Origin: Enterobacter cloacae complex sp. R_G8
GTDB lineage: Bacteria; Pseudomonadota; Gammaproteobacteria; Enterobacterales; Enterobacteriaceae
NCBI RefSeq assembly: GCF_024599795.1
Contig: NZ_CP102246.1
Coordinates: forward strand, 2,852,001-2,916,000
DNA length: 64,000 bases
Direction of reading: 5' to 3'
Position numbers and translations under genes: made by a program. This document shows, in pieces, positions 34,163 through 43,572 of the stretch; position 1 is the first letter of the stretch; every line of letters begins with the position of its first letter. Under the pieces are notes generated by a model that made no database searches, had not been told where the DNA came from, and saw only the letters and a list, made by a program, of their open reading frames with translations.

Positions 34163-36205
34163 ATGCAGCAGTTAGCCAGTTTCTTGTTCGGTGTCTGGCA
34201 ATCTGGCCGGGGCCGCGAACGTACTATTCATCACGCCATCAGCGGTGAAGCGCTCTGGAGCGTGACCAGCGAAGGGCTGGACATGGCGGCGGCACGTCGC
34301 TATGCCATTACACATGGCGGTGAAGCCCTCCACGCCATGACCTTTATCGAACGCGCGGCGATGCTGAAAGCGGTGGCGAAGCACCTGCTCAGCCTGAAAG
34401 AGACGTTTTATGCTCTCTCAGCCCAGACCGGAGCGACAAAGGCCGACAGTTGGGTCGATATTGAAGGTGGGATTGGCACGCTGTTCACCTATGCCAGTCT
34501 GGGGAGCCGTGAATTACCGGATGACACGCTGTGGCCCGAGGATGAACTGATCCCACTGTCGAAAGAAGGCGGCTTTGCGGCACGCCATGTGCTGACATCG
34601 AAATCGGGCGTGGCGGTACATATTAACGCCTTCAACTTCCCCTGCTGGGGCATGCTGGAGAAACTCGCCCCCACATGGCTTGCCGGGATGCCGGCGATCA
34701 TCAAACCGGCCACCGCCACCGCACAGGTGACGCAGGCGATGGTGAAAGCGATTGTGGAGAGCGGCCTGGTGCCGGACGGTGCCATCAGCCTGATCTGCGG
34801 CGGCGCGGGCGATCTGCTGGACCATCTCGACAGCCAGGATGTGGTGACCTTCACCGGCTCCGCCAGTACCGGTCAGCAGCTGCGCGTTCACCCGAATATT
34901 GTGGCAAATGCCATTCCCTTCACCATGGAAGCCGACTCCCTGAACTGCTGCGTACTGGGGGAAGACGTGACGCCGGAACAGCCCGAATTCGCCCTGTTCA
35001 TTCGTGAAGTGGTACGTGAGATGACCGCCAAGGCCGGACAGAAATGTACCGCCATCCGCCGCATTATCGTGCCGCAACACCAGATTGACGCGGTAAGTCA
35101 GGCGCTGATCGCCCGGCTGGAAAAGGTGGTAATGGGCGACCCGGCGCAGGAAGGCGTAAAAATGGGTTCGCTGGTCAACAGCGAACAGCGTGCGGACGTG
35201 CAGGAGAAAGTGGATCAGCTTGTGGCCGCAGGCTGCCAGGTTCGCCTGGGCGGAAAAGCCGATCTGCAGGCCGCCGGGGCGTTTTACCCGCCAACCCTGC
35301 TCTTTTGCCCTCAGCCGGATGAGACCCCGGCGGTGCACGCCACCGAAGCGTTCGGCCCGGTGGCCACCCTGATGCCGTATCGCCATACAGACCACGCGAT
35401 GCAACTTGCCCGTGCGGGCGGCGGTAGCCTGGCCGGGACGCTGGTTACCGCCGATCCCGCACTTGCCCGCCAGTTTATTTCTGGCGCAGCGCGGGCGCAC
35501 GGGCGCATTCAGATCCTCAACGAGGAATCAGCAAAAGAGTCTACCGGGCACGGTTCTCCGCTTCCTCAACTGGTGCACGGTGGTCCGGGACGTGCGGGTG
35601 GCGGCGAGGAGCTGGGTGGCCTGCGTGCGGTCAAACACTATATGCAGCGCACCGCCATTCAGGGCAGCCCCACCATGCTGGCCGCCATCGGCAAACAGTG
35701 GGTACGCGGCGCGACGGTGCAGGAAGATCGCGTTCATCCGTTCCGCAAATACTTCGAAGAATTGCAGCCGGGCGACAGTCTTCTGACGCCGCGTCGTACC
35801 CTGACGGAAGCCGATATCGTTAACTTTGCCTGCCTGAGCGGGGATCATTTCTATGCCCACATGGACAAGATTGGCGCAGCGGAGTCGATCTTTGGCGAGC
35901 GGGTGGTACACGGTTACTTCCTGATCTCTGCCGCCGCCGGGCTGTTTGTTGATGCGGGCGTGGGGCCGGTGATCGCCAACTACGGCATGGAAAACCTGCG
36001 CTTTATCGAGCCGGTGAAACCGGGCGATACCATTCAGGTGCGCCTGACCTGCAAACGTAAAACCCTGAAGAAACAACGTACGGCGGATGAAAAACCCACC
36101 GGCGTGGTCGAATGGGCGGTTGAGATTTTCAATCAACACCAGCAGGCGGTGGCGCTCTACTCCATTCTGACGCTGGTGGCTCGCCAGCAGGGTGATTTCA
36201 GCTAA
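34163..36205 (+). CDS. paaZ: Oxepin-CoA hydrolase / semialdehyde dehydrogenase PaaZ
   Basis: A 680-residue bifunctional ring-opening enzyme. The N-terminal aldehyde dehydrogenase domain (about 1-520) has the catalytic Cys in [11 protein letters not shown] and the Glu in TMEADSLNC region; it oxidises 3-oxo-5,6-dehydrosuberyl-CoA semialdehyde with NADP. The C-terminal MaoC-like hotdog hydratase (about 530-680) has the Asp/His pair in [11 protein letters not shown] and opens the oxepin ring. Divergent from paaA, and regulated by the same control region. An ATG at 34163 with GGAGATAAGAG upstream is a good start. Confidence 0.96.
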   Translation: MQQLASFLFGVWQSGRGRERTIHHAISGEALWSVTSEGLDMAAARRYAITHGGEALHAMTFIERAAMLKAVAKHLLSLKETFYALSAQTGATKADSWVDIEGGIGTLFTYASLGSRELPDDTLWPEDELIPLSKEGGFAARHVLTSKSGVAVHINAFNFPCWGMLEKLAPTWLAGMPAIIKPATATAQVTQAMVKAIVESGLVPDGAISLICGGAGDLLDHLDSQDVVTFTGSASTGQQLRVHPNIVANAIPFTMEADSLNCCVLGEDVTPEQPEFALFIREVVREMTAKAGQKCTAIRRIIVPQHQIDAVSQALIARLEKVVMGDPAQEGVKMGSLVNSEQRADVQEKVDQLVAAGCQVRLGGKADLQAAGAFYPPTLLFCPQPDETPAVHATEAFGPVATLMPYRHTDHAMQLARAGGGSLAGTLVTADPALARQFISGAARAHGRIQILNEESAKESTGHGSPLPQLVHGGPGRAGGGEELGGLRAVKHYMQRTAIQGSPTMLAAIGKQWVRGATVQEDRVHPFRKYFEELQPGDSLLTPRRTLTEADIVNFACLSGDHFYAHMDKIGAAESIFGERVVHGYFLISAAAGLFVDAGVGPVIANYGMENLRFIEPVKPGDTIQVRLTCKRKTLKKQRTADEKPTGVVEWAVEIFNQHQQAVALYSILTLVARQQGDFS

Positions 36206-36605
36206 CGTCCCCTCACCCTCTCGACAAGGACTGAGGGAATTTGTAAGCAGAAGCAATAACGCTGCTTTCAGCATGACTGAGGGCTCTCAGCGATGCCCTG
36301 GTCCGGCTGTAAATCGCTGAGGCGTTTCCTGCAGGCCGGGGTGAGGCGCAGGGATGCGCCGAGAGGGCGGATTTACAGGGAGGTTACCTCCGCCCGTCCC
36401 CGATAAGCCGGAAGGAATAAGCCGAAGGCACCGCGAAGCGGCGATTTACCGCCGGGAGCCCGGGTCGCCAGGGTGGTGGCGACTGAGCCACCCTGGCACG
36501 TTCACAGGTTATGTCGTAACAGAGTAGCAAGGAACATAAAGTGAACGGAATGACCACCACAGCCCTATGTTCCCCTCACCCTAACCCTCTCCCGATGGGA
36601 GAGGG
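36206..36605 (+). repeat. Palindrome-rich intergenic element B (about 400 bp)
   Basis: Non-coding block between paaZ and tynA made of hairpins: CTGAG/CTCAG near 36278-36291; GGCGCA/TGCGCC at 36345-36360; a larger CTGTAAATC/GATTTACAG pair (36307-36315, 36370-36378) enclosing it; GGAGG/CCTCC; GGCG/CGCC; CCAGGGTGG/CCACCCTGG around 36468-36496; and CCCTCTCCC/GGGAGAGGG at 36585-36605. Both ends start with the same CCCCTCACCCT string in direct orientation. The last 115 bases (36491-36605) recur inverted at 24143-24259. No open frame there looks like protein. Confidence 0.7.
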
Positions 36606-36702
36606 AATTGTTCAATGCGCGTATCGATTTGTGGAGCCTCATCAGTGCGCATAGATAGATGAAAAGGCTCGGCATGTGATTTATCCCCACCCTTTTCTAA
36701 CC

Positions 36703-36740
36703 TGGCAAGACTGACAAATAACCTGGCAGATGCAGGCAAA
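36703..36740. promoter_or_regulatory. Tandem FeaR boxes upstream of tynA
   Basis: TGGCA-N8-AAA at 36703-36718 fits the published FeaR consensus TGNCA-N8-AAA exactly. A second TGGCA lies exactly 21 bases further (36724-36728), with CAA instead of AAA at the expected place. The rest of 36606-36702 is AT-rich leader without other recognised features. Confidence 0.7.
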
Positions 36741-36807
36741 CGCTTTTTTCACGCGCCTGTCAGGATAAGACTCACAACACAATAAACACAACAAGATGAG
36801 GTCTACG

Positions 36808-39084
36808 ATGAGAAGCAATTCTTCATTTTCTGCCCGTAGAACGGCACTGGCTCTGGCCGTTGCGCTCTGCTGTGCCTGGCAATCTCCCGTTTTCGCTCAC
36901 GGCAGTGAGGCGCATATGGTCCCAATGGACAAAACGCTGGCAGATTTTGGCGCAGAGGTTCAGTGGGATGATTACGCACAGATGTTCACCATTGCAAAAG
37001 ACGGTGCGTTCGTGAAGGTTAAGCCGGGCGCAAAAACCGCCATCGTTAACGGCAAACCCCTCGCGCTGCAGGTGCCGGTGGTGATGAAAGACAACACAGC
37101 CTTTATCTCGGACACCTTTATCAACGACGTCTTCCAGTCCGGCCTCGACCAGACGTTCCAGGTTGAGAAAAGCCCCCATCCGCTAAATGCATTAACGGCT
37201 GATGAAATCAAGCAAGCCGTGGCGATCGTCAAAGCCTCAAAGGATTTTAAACCAAACACCCGCTTCACTCAGATTGCCCTGGCCGAGCCCGAGAAAGCCA
37301 AAGTGTGGGACTTTGTGCTGAACGGCACGCCGGTGGAGGCCCCGCGTCAGGCGAATATCACCCTGCTGGACGGCAAGCACGTCATCGAAAGCCGGGTGGA
37401 TCTGAAGGAGAAGAAAATCCTGCGCTGGGAGCCGGTCAAAGATGCTCACGGTATGGTGTTGCTGGATGATTTCACCGCCGTACAGCAGATCATCAACGAG
37501 AGCCCGGAATTTGCTGAAGTTCTGAAAAAACGCGGCATTAACGATACGAAGAACGTGATCACGACCCCGCTGACCGTCGGCTATTTTGACGGTAAAGACG
37601 GCCTGAAACAGGAAGACCGTCTGCTGAAGGTGGTGAGCTATCTGGATGTGGGCGACGGCAACTACTGGGCGCACCCGATTGAAAATCTGGTGGCGGTGGT
37701 TGATCTCGAACAGAAGAAGATCCAGAAAATTGAAGAAGGTGCGGTTGTTCCGGTGCCCATGACCCCACGTCCGTATGATGGACGTGACCGCGTCGAGACG
37801 CCGAAAAAGCCGCTTGAGATCATCGAACCGGAAGGCAAGAACTACACCATTACCGGCGACATGGTGCACTGGCAGAACTGGGATTTCCACCTGAGCCTGG
37901 ACTCCCGTGTGGGGCCGATGATCTCGACCGTCACGTATAACGATAACGGTAAAAAACGCCAGGTCATGTATCAGGGCTCCCTGGGCGGGATGATCGTCCC
38001 TTACGGCGATCCGGATGTGGGCTGGTACTTTAAAGCCTATCTCGATTCGGGCGACTACGGCATGGGCACCCTGACCTCCCCGCTGGTCCGCGGCAAAGAT
38101 GTGCCGTCCAACGCCGTGTTGCTTAATGAAACCATCCCGGATTACACCGGTACGCCGATGGAGATCCCGCGCGCCATCGCCATTTTCGAGCGCTACGCCG
38201 GGCCTGAATATAAGCATCAGGAGATGGGCAAGCCCAACGTCAGCACCGAACGCCGCGAGCTGGTGGTGCGCTGGGTGAGCACCGTTGGCAACTACGATTA
38301 CATCTTCGACTGGGTATTCCACGAAAACGGCACCATCGGCATTGATGCCGGAGCCACCGGGATTGAAGCCGTGAAAGGCGTGCAGGCTAAAACGATGCAT
38401 GACGCCACCGCCAAAGACGACACCCGATACGGCACCTTAATCGATCACAACATCGTGGGCACCACCCACCAGCACATCTATAACTTCCGTCTCGATATGG
38501 ATGTGGATGGCATCGACAATAAACTGGTGGCGATGGATCCGCAGGTGAAACCGAACACGGCCGGCGGCCCGCGTACCAGTACCATGCAGGTCAATCAGTA
38601 CGATATCGATACCGAACAGCAGGCGGCGCAGAAATTCGATCCGGGTACCATTCGCCTGCTGAGCAATACCCGCAAAGAGAACCGTATGGGGAACCCGGTC
38701 TCGTACCAGATCATCCCTTACGCGGGCGGCACGCACCCGGTGGCCACCGGCGCGAAGTTTGCGCCAGACGAGTGGATCTACCATCGCCTGAGCTTTATGG
38801 ATAAACAGCTGTGGGTGACGCGCTACCACCCTGACGAAATGTACCCGGAAGGGAAATTCCCGAACCGCTCCACGCACGATACGGGGCTGGGTCAGTACAG
38901 CAAAGACAATGAGTCACTCAATAATCAGGACGATGTGGTATGGATGACCACCGGAACCACGCACGTTGCCCGCGCGGAAGAGTGGCCCATCATGCCAACG
39001 GAATGGGTGCATACGTTGCTTAAGCCGTGGAACTTCTTTGACGAAACGCCAACGCTTGGCAGAAAGAAAGACGAACAGCAATAA
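36808..39084 (+). CDS. tynA: Periplasmic primary amine oxidase TynA
   Basis: Copper/TPQ amine oxidase, 758 residues, that oxidises 2-phenylethylamine and tyramine in the periplasm to aldehyde, ammonia and hydrogen peroxide. The signal peptide (TALALAVALCCAWQSPVFA) is cleaved before HGSEAHMV. The Tyr that becomes TPQ is in VGNYDYIFDW. Two copper His ligands are in THQHIYNFRLD. The DUF-like N-terminal domain of enterobacterial enzymes is present. I choose the ATG at 36808 with GAGG 6 bases upstream over the in-frame ATG at 36796. FeaR boxes precede it and a strong terminator follows. Confidence 0.95.
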   Translation: MRSNSSFSARRTALALAVALCCAWQSPVFAHGSEAHMVPMDKTLADFGAEVQWDDYAQMFTIAKDGAFVKVKPGAKTAIVNGKPLALQVPVVMKDNTAFISDTFINDVFQSGLDQTFQVEKSPHPLNALTADEIKQAVAIVKASKDFKPNTRFTQIALAEPEKAKVWDFVLNGTPVEAPRQANITLLDGKHVIESRVDLKEKKILRWEPVKDAHGMVLLDDFTAVQQIINESPEFAEVLKKRGINDTKNVITTPLTVGYFDGKDGLKQEDRLLKVVSYLDVGDGNYWAHPIENLVAVVDLEQKKIQKIEEGAVVPVPMTPRPYDGRDRVETPKKPLEIIEPEGKNYTITGDMVHWQNWDFHLSLDSRVGPMISTVTYNDNGKKRQVMYQGSLGGMIVPYGDPDVGWYFKAYLDSGDYGMGTLTSPLVRGKDVPSNAVLLNETIPDYTGTPMEIPRAIAIFERYAGPEYKHQEMGKPNVSTERRELVVRWVSTVGNYDYIFDWVFHENGTIGIDAGATGIEAVKGVQAKTMHDATAKDDTRYGTLIDHNIVGTTHQHIYNFRLDMDVDGIDNKLVAMDPQVKPNTAGGPRTSTMQVNQYDIDTEQQAAQKFDPGTIRLLSNTRKENRMGNPVSYQIIPYAGGTHPVATGAKFAPDEWIYHRLSFMDKQLWVTRYHPDEMYPEGKFPNRSTHDTGLGQYSKDNESLNNQDDVVWMTTGTTHVARAEEWPIMPTEWVHTLLKPWNFFDETPTLGRKKDEQQ

Positions 39085-39090
39085 TCACCA

Positions 39091-39116
39091 ACCGGGCCTG
39101 ATGCCCGGTTTTTTTT
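39091..39116 (+). terminator. Terminator of tynA
   Basis: ACCGGGC (39091-39097) pairs with GCCCGGT (39103-39109), followed by eight T. Confidence 0.93.
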
Positions 39117-39199
39117 GCCTTTCATTTTGATGATTCATCCAGCCTGCTTATAGTTAGTGGTATCTCACCTTCACGCCCCTGGACGGGAAAACAACCTTT

Positions 39200-40306
39200 A
39201 TGGAAAAAAGAAAAAACCTCACCCCCGAACGCGCCACCTGGCCAACACGTCAGGCCATGGTGCACCACGGGCTGGCGATGAACCTGCCCTGGCTGGCCTT
39301 TGTTAACGTCAGCTTTGCCCTGATGATCCTGCTGCGCCACGTCCTGCTGGAAAACAGCGTTTTCCTGTATCCCGGTTCACAGCATCTGACCCGGGTTGTC
39401 GATGCCTCGATGCTGGGCATCATTATACTGTCTGCCGCATTAATCCTGATGGCCTGGCGACGTATAGCCGGGATAAGCGTAGTGCTGTTTATCTGCAGCG
39501 CCTTCTGGTCGATGTGCAGTTACTGGTTCATTACCGCCCTGCACCTTCCCCACGTCTGGCCGCTGTGTGTGATTTTATTGCTCTCCGGCTTGACGGCGCT
39601 CTATTTTTACCCGGAGGGTTTACTCTCGTTTGTGCTCCCGCTGTGGCTCACCCTGCCGGTCGCCAGCTGGGTGCTGAATGATGGCCTTAACCTTCGCTTT
39701 GCGACTATCTGGAGCGTATTCACGCTGATCATGATTTGCGGGCGGTTTATCCTGTTAAGCTGGTTTGACGAAGCCTGGCGGCGTAATCAGCAAAATCAGC
39801 TGTTAATCTCCAGGCTGGATGCGCTGGCGCACCAGGATCCGCTCACCAAAACCGCCAATCGCCGGATGATGGAAGTGGTGCTGGAGAACGCCGTTGAGCA
39901 GAACAAAGCCTTCTCGCTGATCATGCTGGATATCGATTATTTCAAGCTCTACAACGACACCTATGGCCATCAGGCCGGCGACGACTGTCTGACCCGCGTG
40001 GCGCAGGTGTTGAAGCAGGCGGTGCGAACCCCGGACGATGTGGTGTCACGCTACGGCGGCGAGGAGTTTCTGGTGATCCTGTTTAATTGCCCGGAGAACG
40101 TGGCACAGCAGGTTGCCCGCCGCATCCAGGACGGCCTGCGCGCGGCGGCGATACCGCACGGTGCGTCCAGGGTCAGTGAGCATGTGACCGTCAGTATGGG
40201 GATTGCGGGGATTTCGCCAGGCCTGGCAGGGCCGGAACTGATCGCCCGCGCCGATGCGGCGCTGTACCGTGCGAAAGAGGCCGGACGGGATCGGTGGTCG
40301 CTGTGA
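39200..40306 (+). CDS. Membrane diguanylate cyclase (GGEEF)
   Basis: A 368-residue inner-membrane protein: about six transmembrane helices in residues 36-195, then a GGDEF domain (about 205-365) beginning LDALAHQDPLTKTANRRMME. The active-site motif RYGGEEF is intact, so it should make c-di-GMP. The upstream inhibitory site is off register: RTPD is followed by six residues before GGEEF where five are usual, so product feedback inhibition may be absent. It sits between tynA and feaB, which are adjacent in E. coli K-12, so it is an insertion in this lineage. The start at 39200 lacks a clear ribosome site. Confidence 0.87.
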   Translation: MEKRKNLTPERATWPTRQAMVHHGLAMNLPWLAFVNVSFALMILLRHVLLENSVFLYPGSQHLTRVVDASMLGIIILSAALILMAWRRIAGISVVLFICSAFWSMCSYWFITALHLPHVWPLCVILLLSGLTALYFYPEGLLSFVLPLWLTLPVASWVLNDGLNLRFATIWSVFTLIMICGRFILLSWFDEAWRRNQQNQLLISRLDALAHQDPLTKTANRRMMEVVLENAVEQNKAFSLIMLDIDYFKLYNDTYGHQAGDDCLTRVAQVLKQAVRTPDDVVSRYGGEEFLVILFNCPENVAQQVARRIQDGLRAAAIPHGASRVSEHVTVSMGIAGISPGLAGPELIARADAALYRAKEAGRDRWSL

Positions 40307-40329
40307 AACTAGCCCGGTGCGGCCTGATT

Positions 40330-40361
40330 CCCTCACCCTGACCCTCTCCCACGGGAGAGGG
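40330..40361. repeat. REP-like hairpin repeat, copy C
   Basis: CCCTCACCC followed by the hairpin CCCTCTCCC (40342-40350) / GGGAGAGGG (40353-40361). Same unit as the ends of the elements at 24143 and 36585, here without the adjoining 90-base core. Confidence 0.8.
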
Positions 40362-40371
40362 AACAAACACT

Positions 40372-40398
40372 AAAAAGGCAACCTCCCGGTTGCCTTTT
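40372..40398. terminator. Bidirectional terminator, cyclase gene / feaB
   Basis: AAAAGGCAACC (40373-40383) pairs with GGTTGCCTTTT (40388-40398), with A/T runs on both sides, between two convergent genes. Confidence 0.92.
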
Positions 40399-40405
40399 GC
40401 TTTTA

Positions 40406-41905
40406 TTAATACCGCACACACACCGATTTGGTTTCACACCAGCCGTCCAGCCAGTCGGGGCCGAAGTCGCGTCCGGTGCCGGACTGCTTCATGCCGCCGA
40501 ACGGCAAGTTGGCGTCGATCAGCGTATGGCTGTTCATCCAGACGGTACCCGCCTGCAATCTGTCGGTATACTCCAGCGCCTTGCTGATATTCTGCGTCCA
40601 GACGCTGGCGGTCAGGCCATATTCGGTATCGTTGGCAAGGGATAACGCCTCTTCGCCATCGGCTACACGTACCAGGTTAACCACCGGGCCGAACACCTCT
40701 TCGCGGGTGAGTCGCAGCCCGGGATCCGGGTTGACCACCAGCGTCGGCGAGACGTAATAGCCTTTTCCTTCCGGCCCACGGTTGCCGGTGATCAGCTCCG
40801 CGTTGCGCGATTTCGCTTCATCCAGGAAGGTCTGCACCTTGTCGCAGTGAGCCCGGGATACCAGCGGGTTGATAAACGCCTCAGGGGACATACCCGGCCC
40901 GACGCTCAGGGATTTCACCGCCTGTTCAAATCCGCTGACCAGGGTGTCAAACAGCGGCGCTTCGATATAAATCCGCGAGCTCGCCGCACAGACCTGGCCT
41001 TGATTGAGGAAGCTACCGGTCATCAGCCCTTCAACCACCCACGCAGGGTCGGCATCTTTCAGCACGATGGCCGGGTTTTTACCGCCCAGCTCCAGCGTCA
41101 CGCCGGTCAGCGTATCGGCCGCCGCGCGGGCAATCTGTTTACCCGTCGCCGTTGAGCCGGTAAAGCTCACTTTGGCAATATGCGGATGCGAGGTCAGCGC
41201 TGCGCCGCACACCGCGCCGCTTCCGGTCACCACGTTAAACACACCGTCAGGGACACCTGCTTCGCTCGCCAGTTCCGCCACCCGCAGCATGGTCAGCGGC
41301 GTGGTTTCTGACGGCTTAATAACGATAGAGCAACCCGCGGCCAGCGCAGGCATCACCTTCCACATACCGATCATCAGCGGGAAGTTCCACGGCACAATCC
41401 CGGCCACCACGCCCACCGGCTCTTTACGCGTCCACGCCTGATAGCGTGCGCCTTGCGGCAAGGGAATGGAGAGATCGAGGGTTTTGCCGGTTATTTTGGT
41501 AGTCAGCCCGGCGGTATAGCGCATCCAGTTCAGGGTACAGCCCACTTCAAAGAGACGGGAAATGTTGATAGATTTCCCCTGCTCCAGCGTTTCAAGCTGG
41601 GCCAGCTCCTCGCTGTGCTGCTCCACCAGGTCGGCGAAACGCAGCAGGATACGCTCACGCTCTGCCGGTAATTTTCCGGCCCAGCTGCGGGCGACAAAGG
41701 CACGCCAGCCGGACATGACCGCGCGGTCGACATCATCGACGCTGGCGTCTGCCGTAGAGGCGATAACCTCACCGGCAGCAGGGTTATACACATTCAACCG
41801 TTTTTCGCTGTCCGACGCGGCCTGACGCCCCTCGATCCACAGCCCGTGATGTCGGTCCAGAAACTGCTGTACGCCAGGCTGGATGGCGACCTGTGATTCA
41901 GACAT
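40406..41905 (-). CDS. feaB: Phenylacetaldehyde dehydrogenase FeaB
   Basis: A 499-residue cytosolic NAD-dependent aldehyde dehydrogenase, same length as E. coli FeaB (PadA). It oxidises phenylacetaldehyde to phenylacetate, joining TynA to the paa pathway. Catalytic Glu is in [10 protein letters not shown] and catalytic Cys in [11 protein letters not shown]; the NAD-binding [11 protein letters not shown] segment and WNFPLMIG are present. AAGGAG lies 6 bases before the ATG. Expression is expected from the tandem FeaR boxes at 41971-42007; feaR is divergent. Confidence 0.95.
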   Translation of the reverse strand: MSESQVAIQPGVQQFLDRHHGLWIEGRQAASDSEKRLNVYNPAAGEVIASTADASVDDVDRAVMSGWRAFVARSWAGKLPAERERILLRFADLVEQHSEELAQLETLEQGKSINISRLFEVGCTLNWMRYTAGLTTKITGKTLDLSIPLPQGARYQAWTRKEPVGVVAGIVPWNFPLMIGMWKVMPALAAGCSIVIKPSETTPLTMLRVAELASEAGVPDGVFNVVTGSGAVCGAALTSHPHIAKVSFTGSTATGKQIARAAADTLTGVTLELGGKNPAIVLKDADPAWVVEGLMTGSFLNQGQVCAASSRIYIEAPLFDTLVSGFEQAVKSLSVGPGMSPEAFINPLVSRAHCDKVQTFLDEAKSRNAELITGNRGPEGKGYYVSPTLVVNPDPGLRLTREEVFGPVVNLVRVADGEEALSLANDTEYGLTASVWTQNISKALEYTDRLQAGTVWMNSHTLIDANLPFGGMKQSGTGRDFGPDWLDGWCETKSVCVRY

Positions 41906-41970
41906 AGAGTACTCCTTCGTTATTCTTCGCAGGGTGTTACTGCAGTCTAAGAGGCCTTTTGCATTCCCGC

Positions 41971-42007
41971 TTTTGTCTGTGTGACATTCGCTTTGCCACC
42001 TGTGACA
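41971..42007. promoter_or_regulatory. Tandem FeaR boxes upstream of feaB
   Basis: Two exact matches to the FeaR consensus on the minus strand (seen on the plus strand as TTT-N8-TGACA): 41971-41986 and 41992-42007. They are 21 bases apart, two helical turns, as expected for an AraC-family activator. The second overlaps a 15-base palindrome CACCTGT-G-ACAGGTG (41997-42011). Confidence 0.78.
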
Positions 42008-42146
42008 GGTGCCGCAATTCGTGATAATTCCGCCTTATAACGCTGTTACCGGTGAGTGTTCTTTCCTATAGTCAGCCTCATGGCTCTGACAAAACGCAAC
42101 ACAAATGCAACAATGCGAAAACATTGATGGCGCAGCGAGATAAACG

Positions 42147-43055
42147 ATGGCGGGTGTAAGCGAACAGGAACGGTATCAGCAGTGGCTGGCGCAAATTAAC
42201 CATGTCTGCGGGCGCTTTAATGCGCGTCCTTTAGAGGGTGAGTTCATTGGTGAACTGGAAACGAGCTACGCCCGAAGCCTGAAGTTAAGCACCGTCACCG
42301 CAGGCGGGGTCAACCTGTTTCGCTCCCGTCAGGAGATTAAACAGAGCAATGATGCCTGGTTTTATACCGTGTTTCAGCTTGACGGCAGCGCGGAGATTGA
42401 ACAGGACGATCGCCGTTCAATTCTGAACGCCGGCGACATTACGCTTATCGACGCCTCTCGTCCCTGCTCCATCAACTGGCAGCAAAAATCCCGCCAGATT
42501 TCGCTGCTGGTTCCCCGTCAGATTATTGAGCAGCAGTGTCGCTTTCAGGAGGTGAGCTGCGCGCTGACACTTTCCCGCTCGCTGCCCACCGTACAGCTCA
42601 GCCATCGTCTGCTGCTGGAGAGCATGAGCAATGCTGACCTGAGTGACAGAGAGAGCGAAGCCGCGCTGGAAGCGATGATCTGCCTGCTCCGTCCGGCGTT
42701 TCAACAGCGCGACGCGGTACAGCCACGCAAGGAACGTCAGTTCCGGAACGTTCTGTCGTTAATTGATGACCATATTCAGTCGGAATCCCTGCGCCCGGAA
42801 TGGATTGCCGCAGAGAGCGGCATGTCGGTGCGAAGCCTGTATCGCATGTTTGCCGATAAAGGGCTGGTGGTGGCACAGTACATCAAAAATCGTCGGCTGG
42901 ATCTGTGCGCGCAGGTACTGAGATCCGCCAGCGACGAGGAAAAGCTGGCGGGGATTGGCTACAGCTGGGGATTTGCCGACCATAGCCATTTTTCAACGGC
43001 ATTTAAGCAGCGTTTTGGCGTCTCGCCTGGCGAGTACCGTAAGCGCTTTCGCTGA
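42147..43055 (+). CDS. feaR: AraC-family activator FeaR
   Basis: A 302-residue AraC/XylS activator of tynA and feaB. The N-terminal effector domain holds YARSLKLSTVTAGGVNL, FYTVFQLDG and DITLIDASRPCSI segments like E. coli FeaR; the DNA-binding domain (about 205-300) has WIAAESGMSVRSLYRMF and the second helix-turn-helix GFADHSHFSTAFKQRFGVSPGEYRKR. It is divergent from feaB and its stop codon directly abuts the stop codon of ydbL (no bases between them). Confidence 0.95.
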   Translation: MAGVSEQERYQQWLAQINHVCGRFNARPLEGEFIGELETSYARSLKLSTVTAGGVNLFRSRQEIKQSNDAWFYTVFQLDGSAEIEQDDRRSILNAGDITLIDASRPCSINWQQKSRQISLLVPRQIIEQQCRFQEVSCALTLSRSLPTVQLSHRLLLESMSNADLSDRESEAALEAMICLLRPAFQQRDAVQPRKERQFRNVLSLIDDHIQSESLRPEWIAAESGMSVRSLYRMFADKGLVVAQYIKNRRLDLCAQVLRSASDEEKLAGIGYSWGFADHSHFSTAFKQRFGVSPGEYRKRFR

Positions 43056-43373
43056 TTACTTCTTCAGCCATTTCCCGTTAATGCCCTTCACATACTCTCC
43101 CGGCTGTGCGCGGGCCACCAGCTTTTGCCCGGCCATCTTCGCCACTTCATCAACCGGCAGGTTATTGCTGTCCGCCAGCTTCTGGTAGCTTTCCGTGCGC
43201 GCCGCGTTGATGCGGCTCACCAGCGCCAGCGTTTCAGGGTCTTGTTTCACCGGGGCAAGATACCCGCTCAGGGTCTCCCCGACACGCCCCTGCGCCCGGG
43301 CCTCGTTTAAGGTCAGGGTTGCCGCCTGCACGTTCATGCCCAGCGCCAGTAACATCAGAGCTAATCGTTTCAT
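43056..43373 (-). CDS. ydbL: YdbL, periplasmic partner of YdbH-YnbE
   Basis: A 105-residue DUF1318 protein with a signal peptide (cleavage probably after NVQA). The mature part TLNEARAQGRVGETLSGYLAPVK is the family hallmark. E. coli YdbL is a periplasmic protein proposed to keep YnbE from misassembling. Last gene of ydbH-ynbE-ydbL. Immediately convergent to feaR, without room for a terminator between the stop codons. Confidence 0.92.
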   Translation of the reverse strand: MKRLALMLLALGMNVQAATLTLNEARAQGRVGETLSGYLAPVKQDPETLALVSRINAARTESYQKLADSNNLPVDEVAKMAGQKLVARAQPGEYVKGINGKWLKK

Positions 43374-43380
43374 GGCGTCC

Positions 43381-43572
43381 TCAGAACAGATCGCTGCGCG
43401 ATTTCAGCAGGGTTTCAACGTCTTTATCGACTTTAATGTGGATCTCATGTTCGATTTTGACGTTCATATTGATGGTGATCGGCTCCTTCGGCGCAGCGAC
43501 TTCAATACGCGGCGTACAGCCGGTCAGGAGCACGGCAACGGCGACGGTGAGTACACCAGCCCTCATTTTCAT
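43381..43572 (-). CDS. ynbE: Outer-membrane lipoprotein YnbE
   Basis: A 63-residue lipoprotein: signal sequence with lipobox LLTGC (Cys19) and a short mature part (IEVAAPKEPITINMNVKIEHE) able to form beta strands. In E. coli YnbE oligomerises and continues the YdbH groove to the outer membrane. Its ATG overlaps the ydbH stop by four bases (ATGA), so the two are translationally coupled. Confidence 0.93.
   Translation of the reverse strand: MKMRAGVLTVAVAVLLTGCTPRIEVAAPKEPITINMNVKIEHEIHIKVDKDVETLLKSRSDLF

Noticed and set aside
34514..35500. 328-codon open frame antisense to paaZ
   Set aside because: Shadow of the aldehyde dehydrogenase domain of PaaZ; no domain or codon pattern of its own.
36206..36605. 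CRISPR-like or tRNA-like structure in the paaZ-tynA gap
   Set aside because: No regularly spaced identical repeats and no tRNA arms or T-loop consensus; it is a set of unrelated hairpins.
37237..38400. 387-codon open frame antisense to tynA
   Set aside because: Lies entirely opposite the amine oxidase gene, has no ribosome site or recognisable domain.
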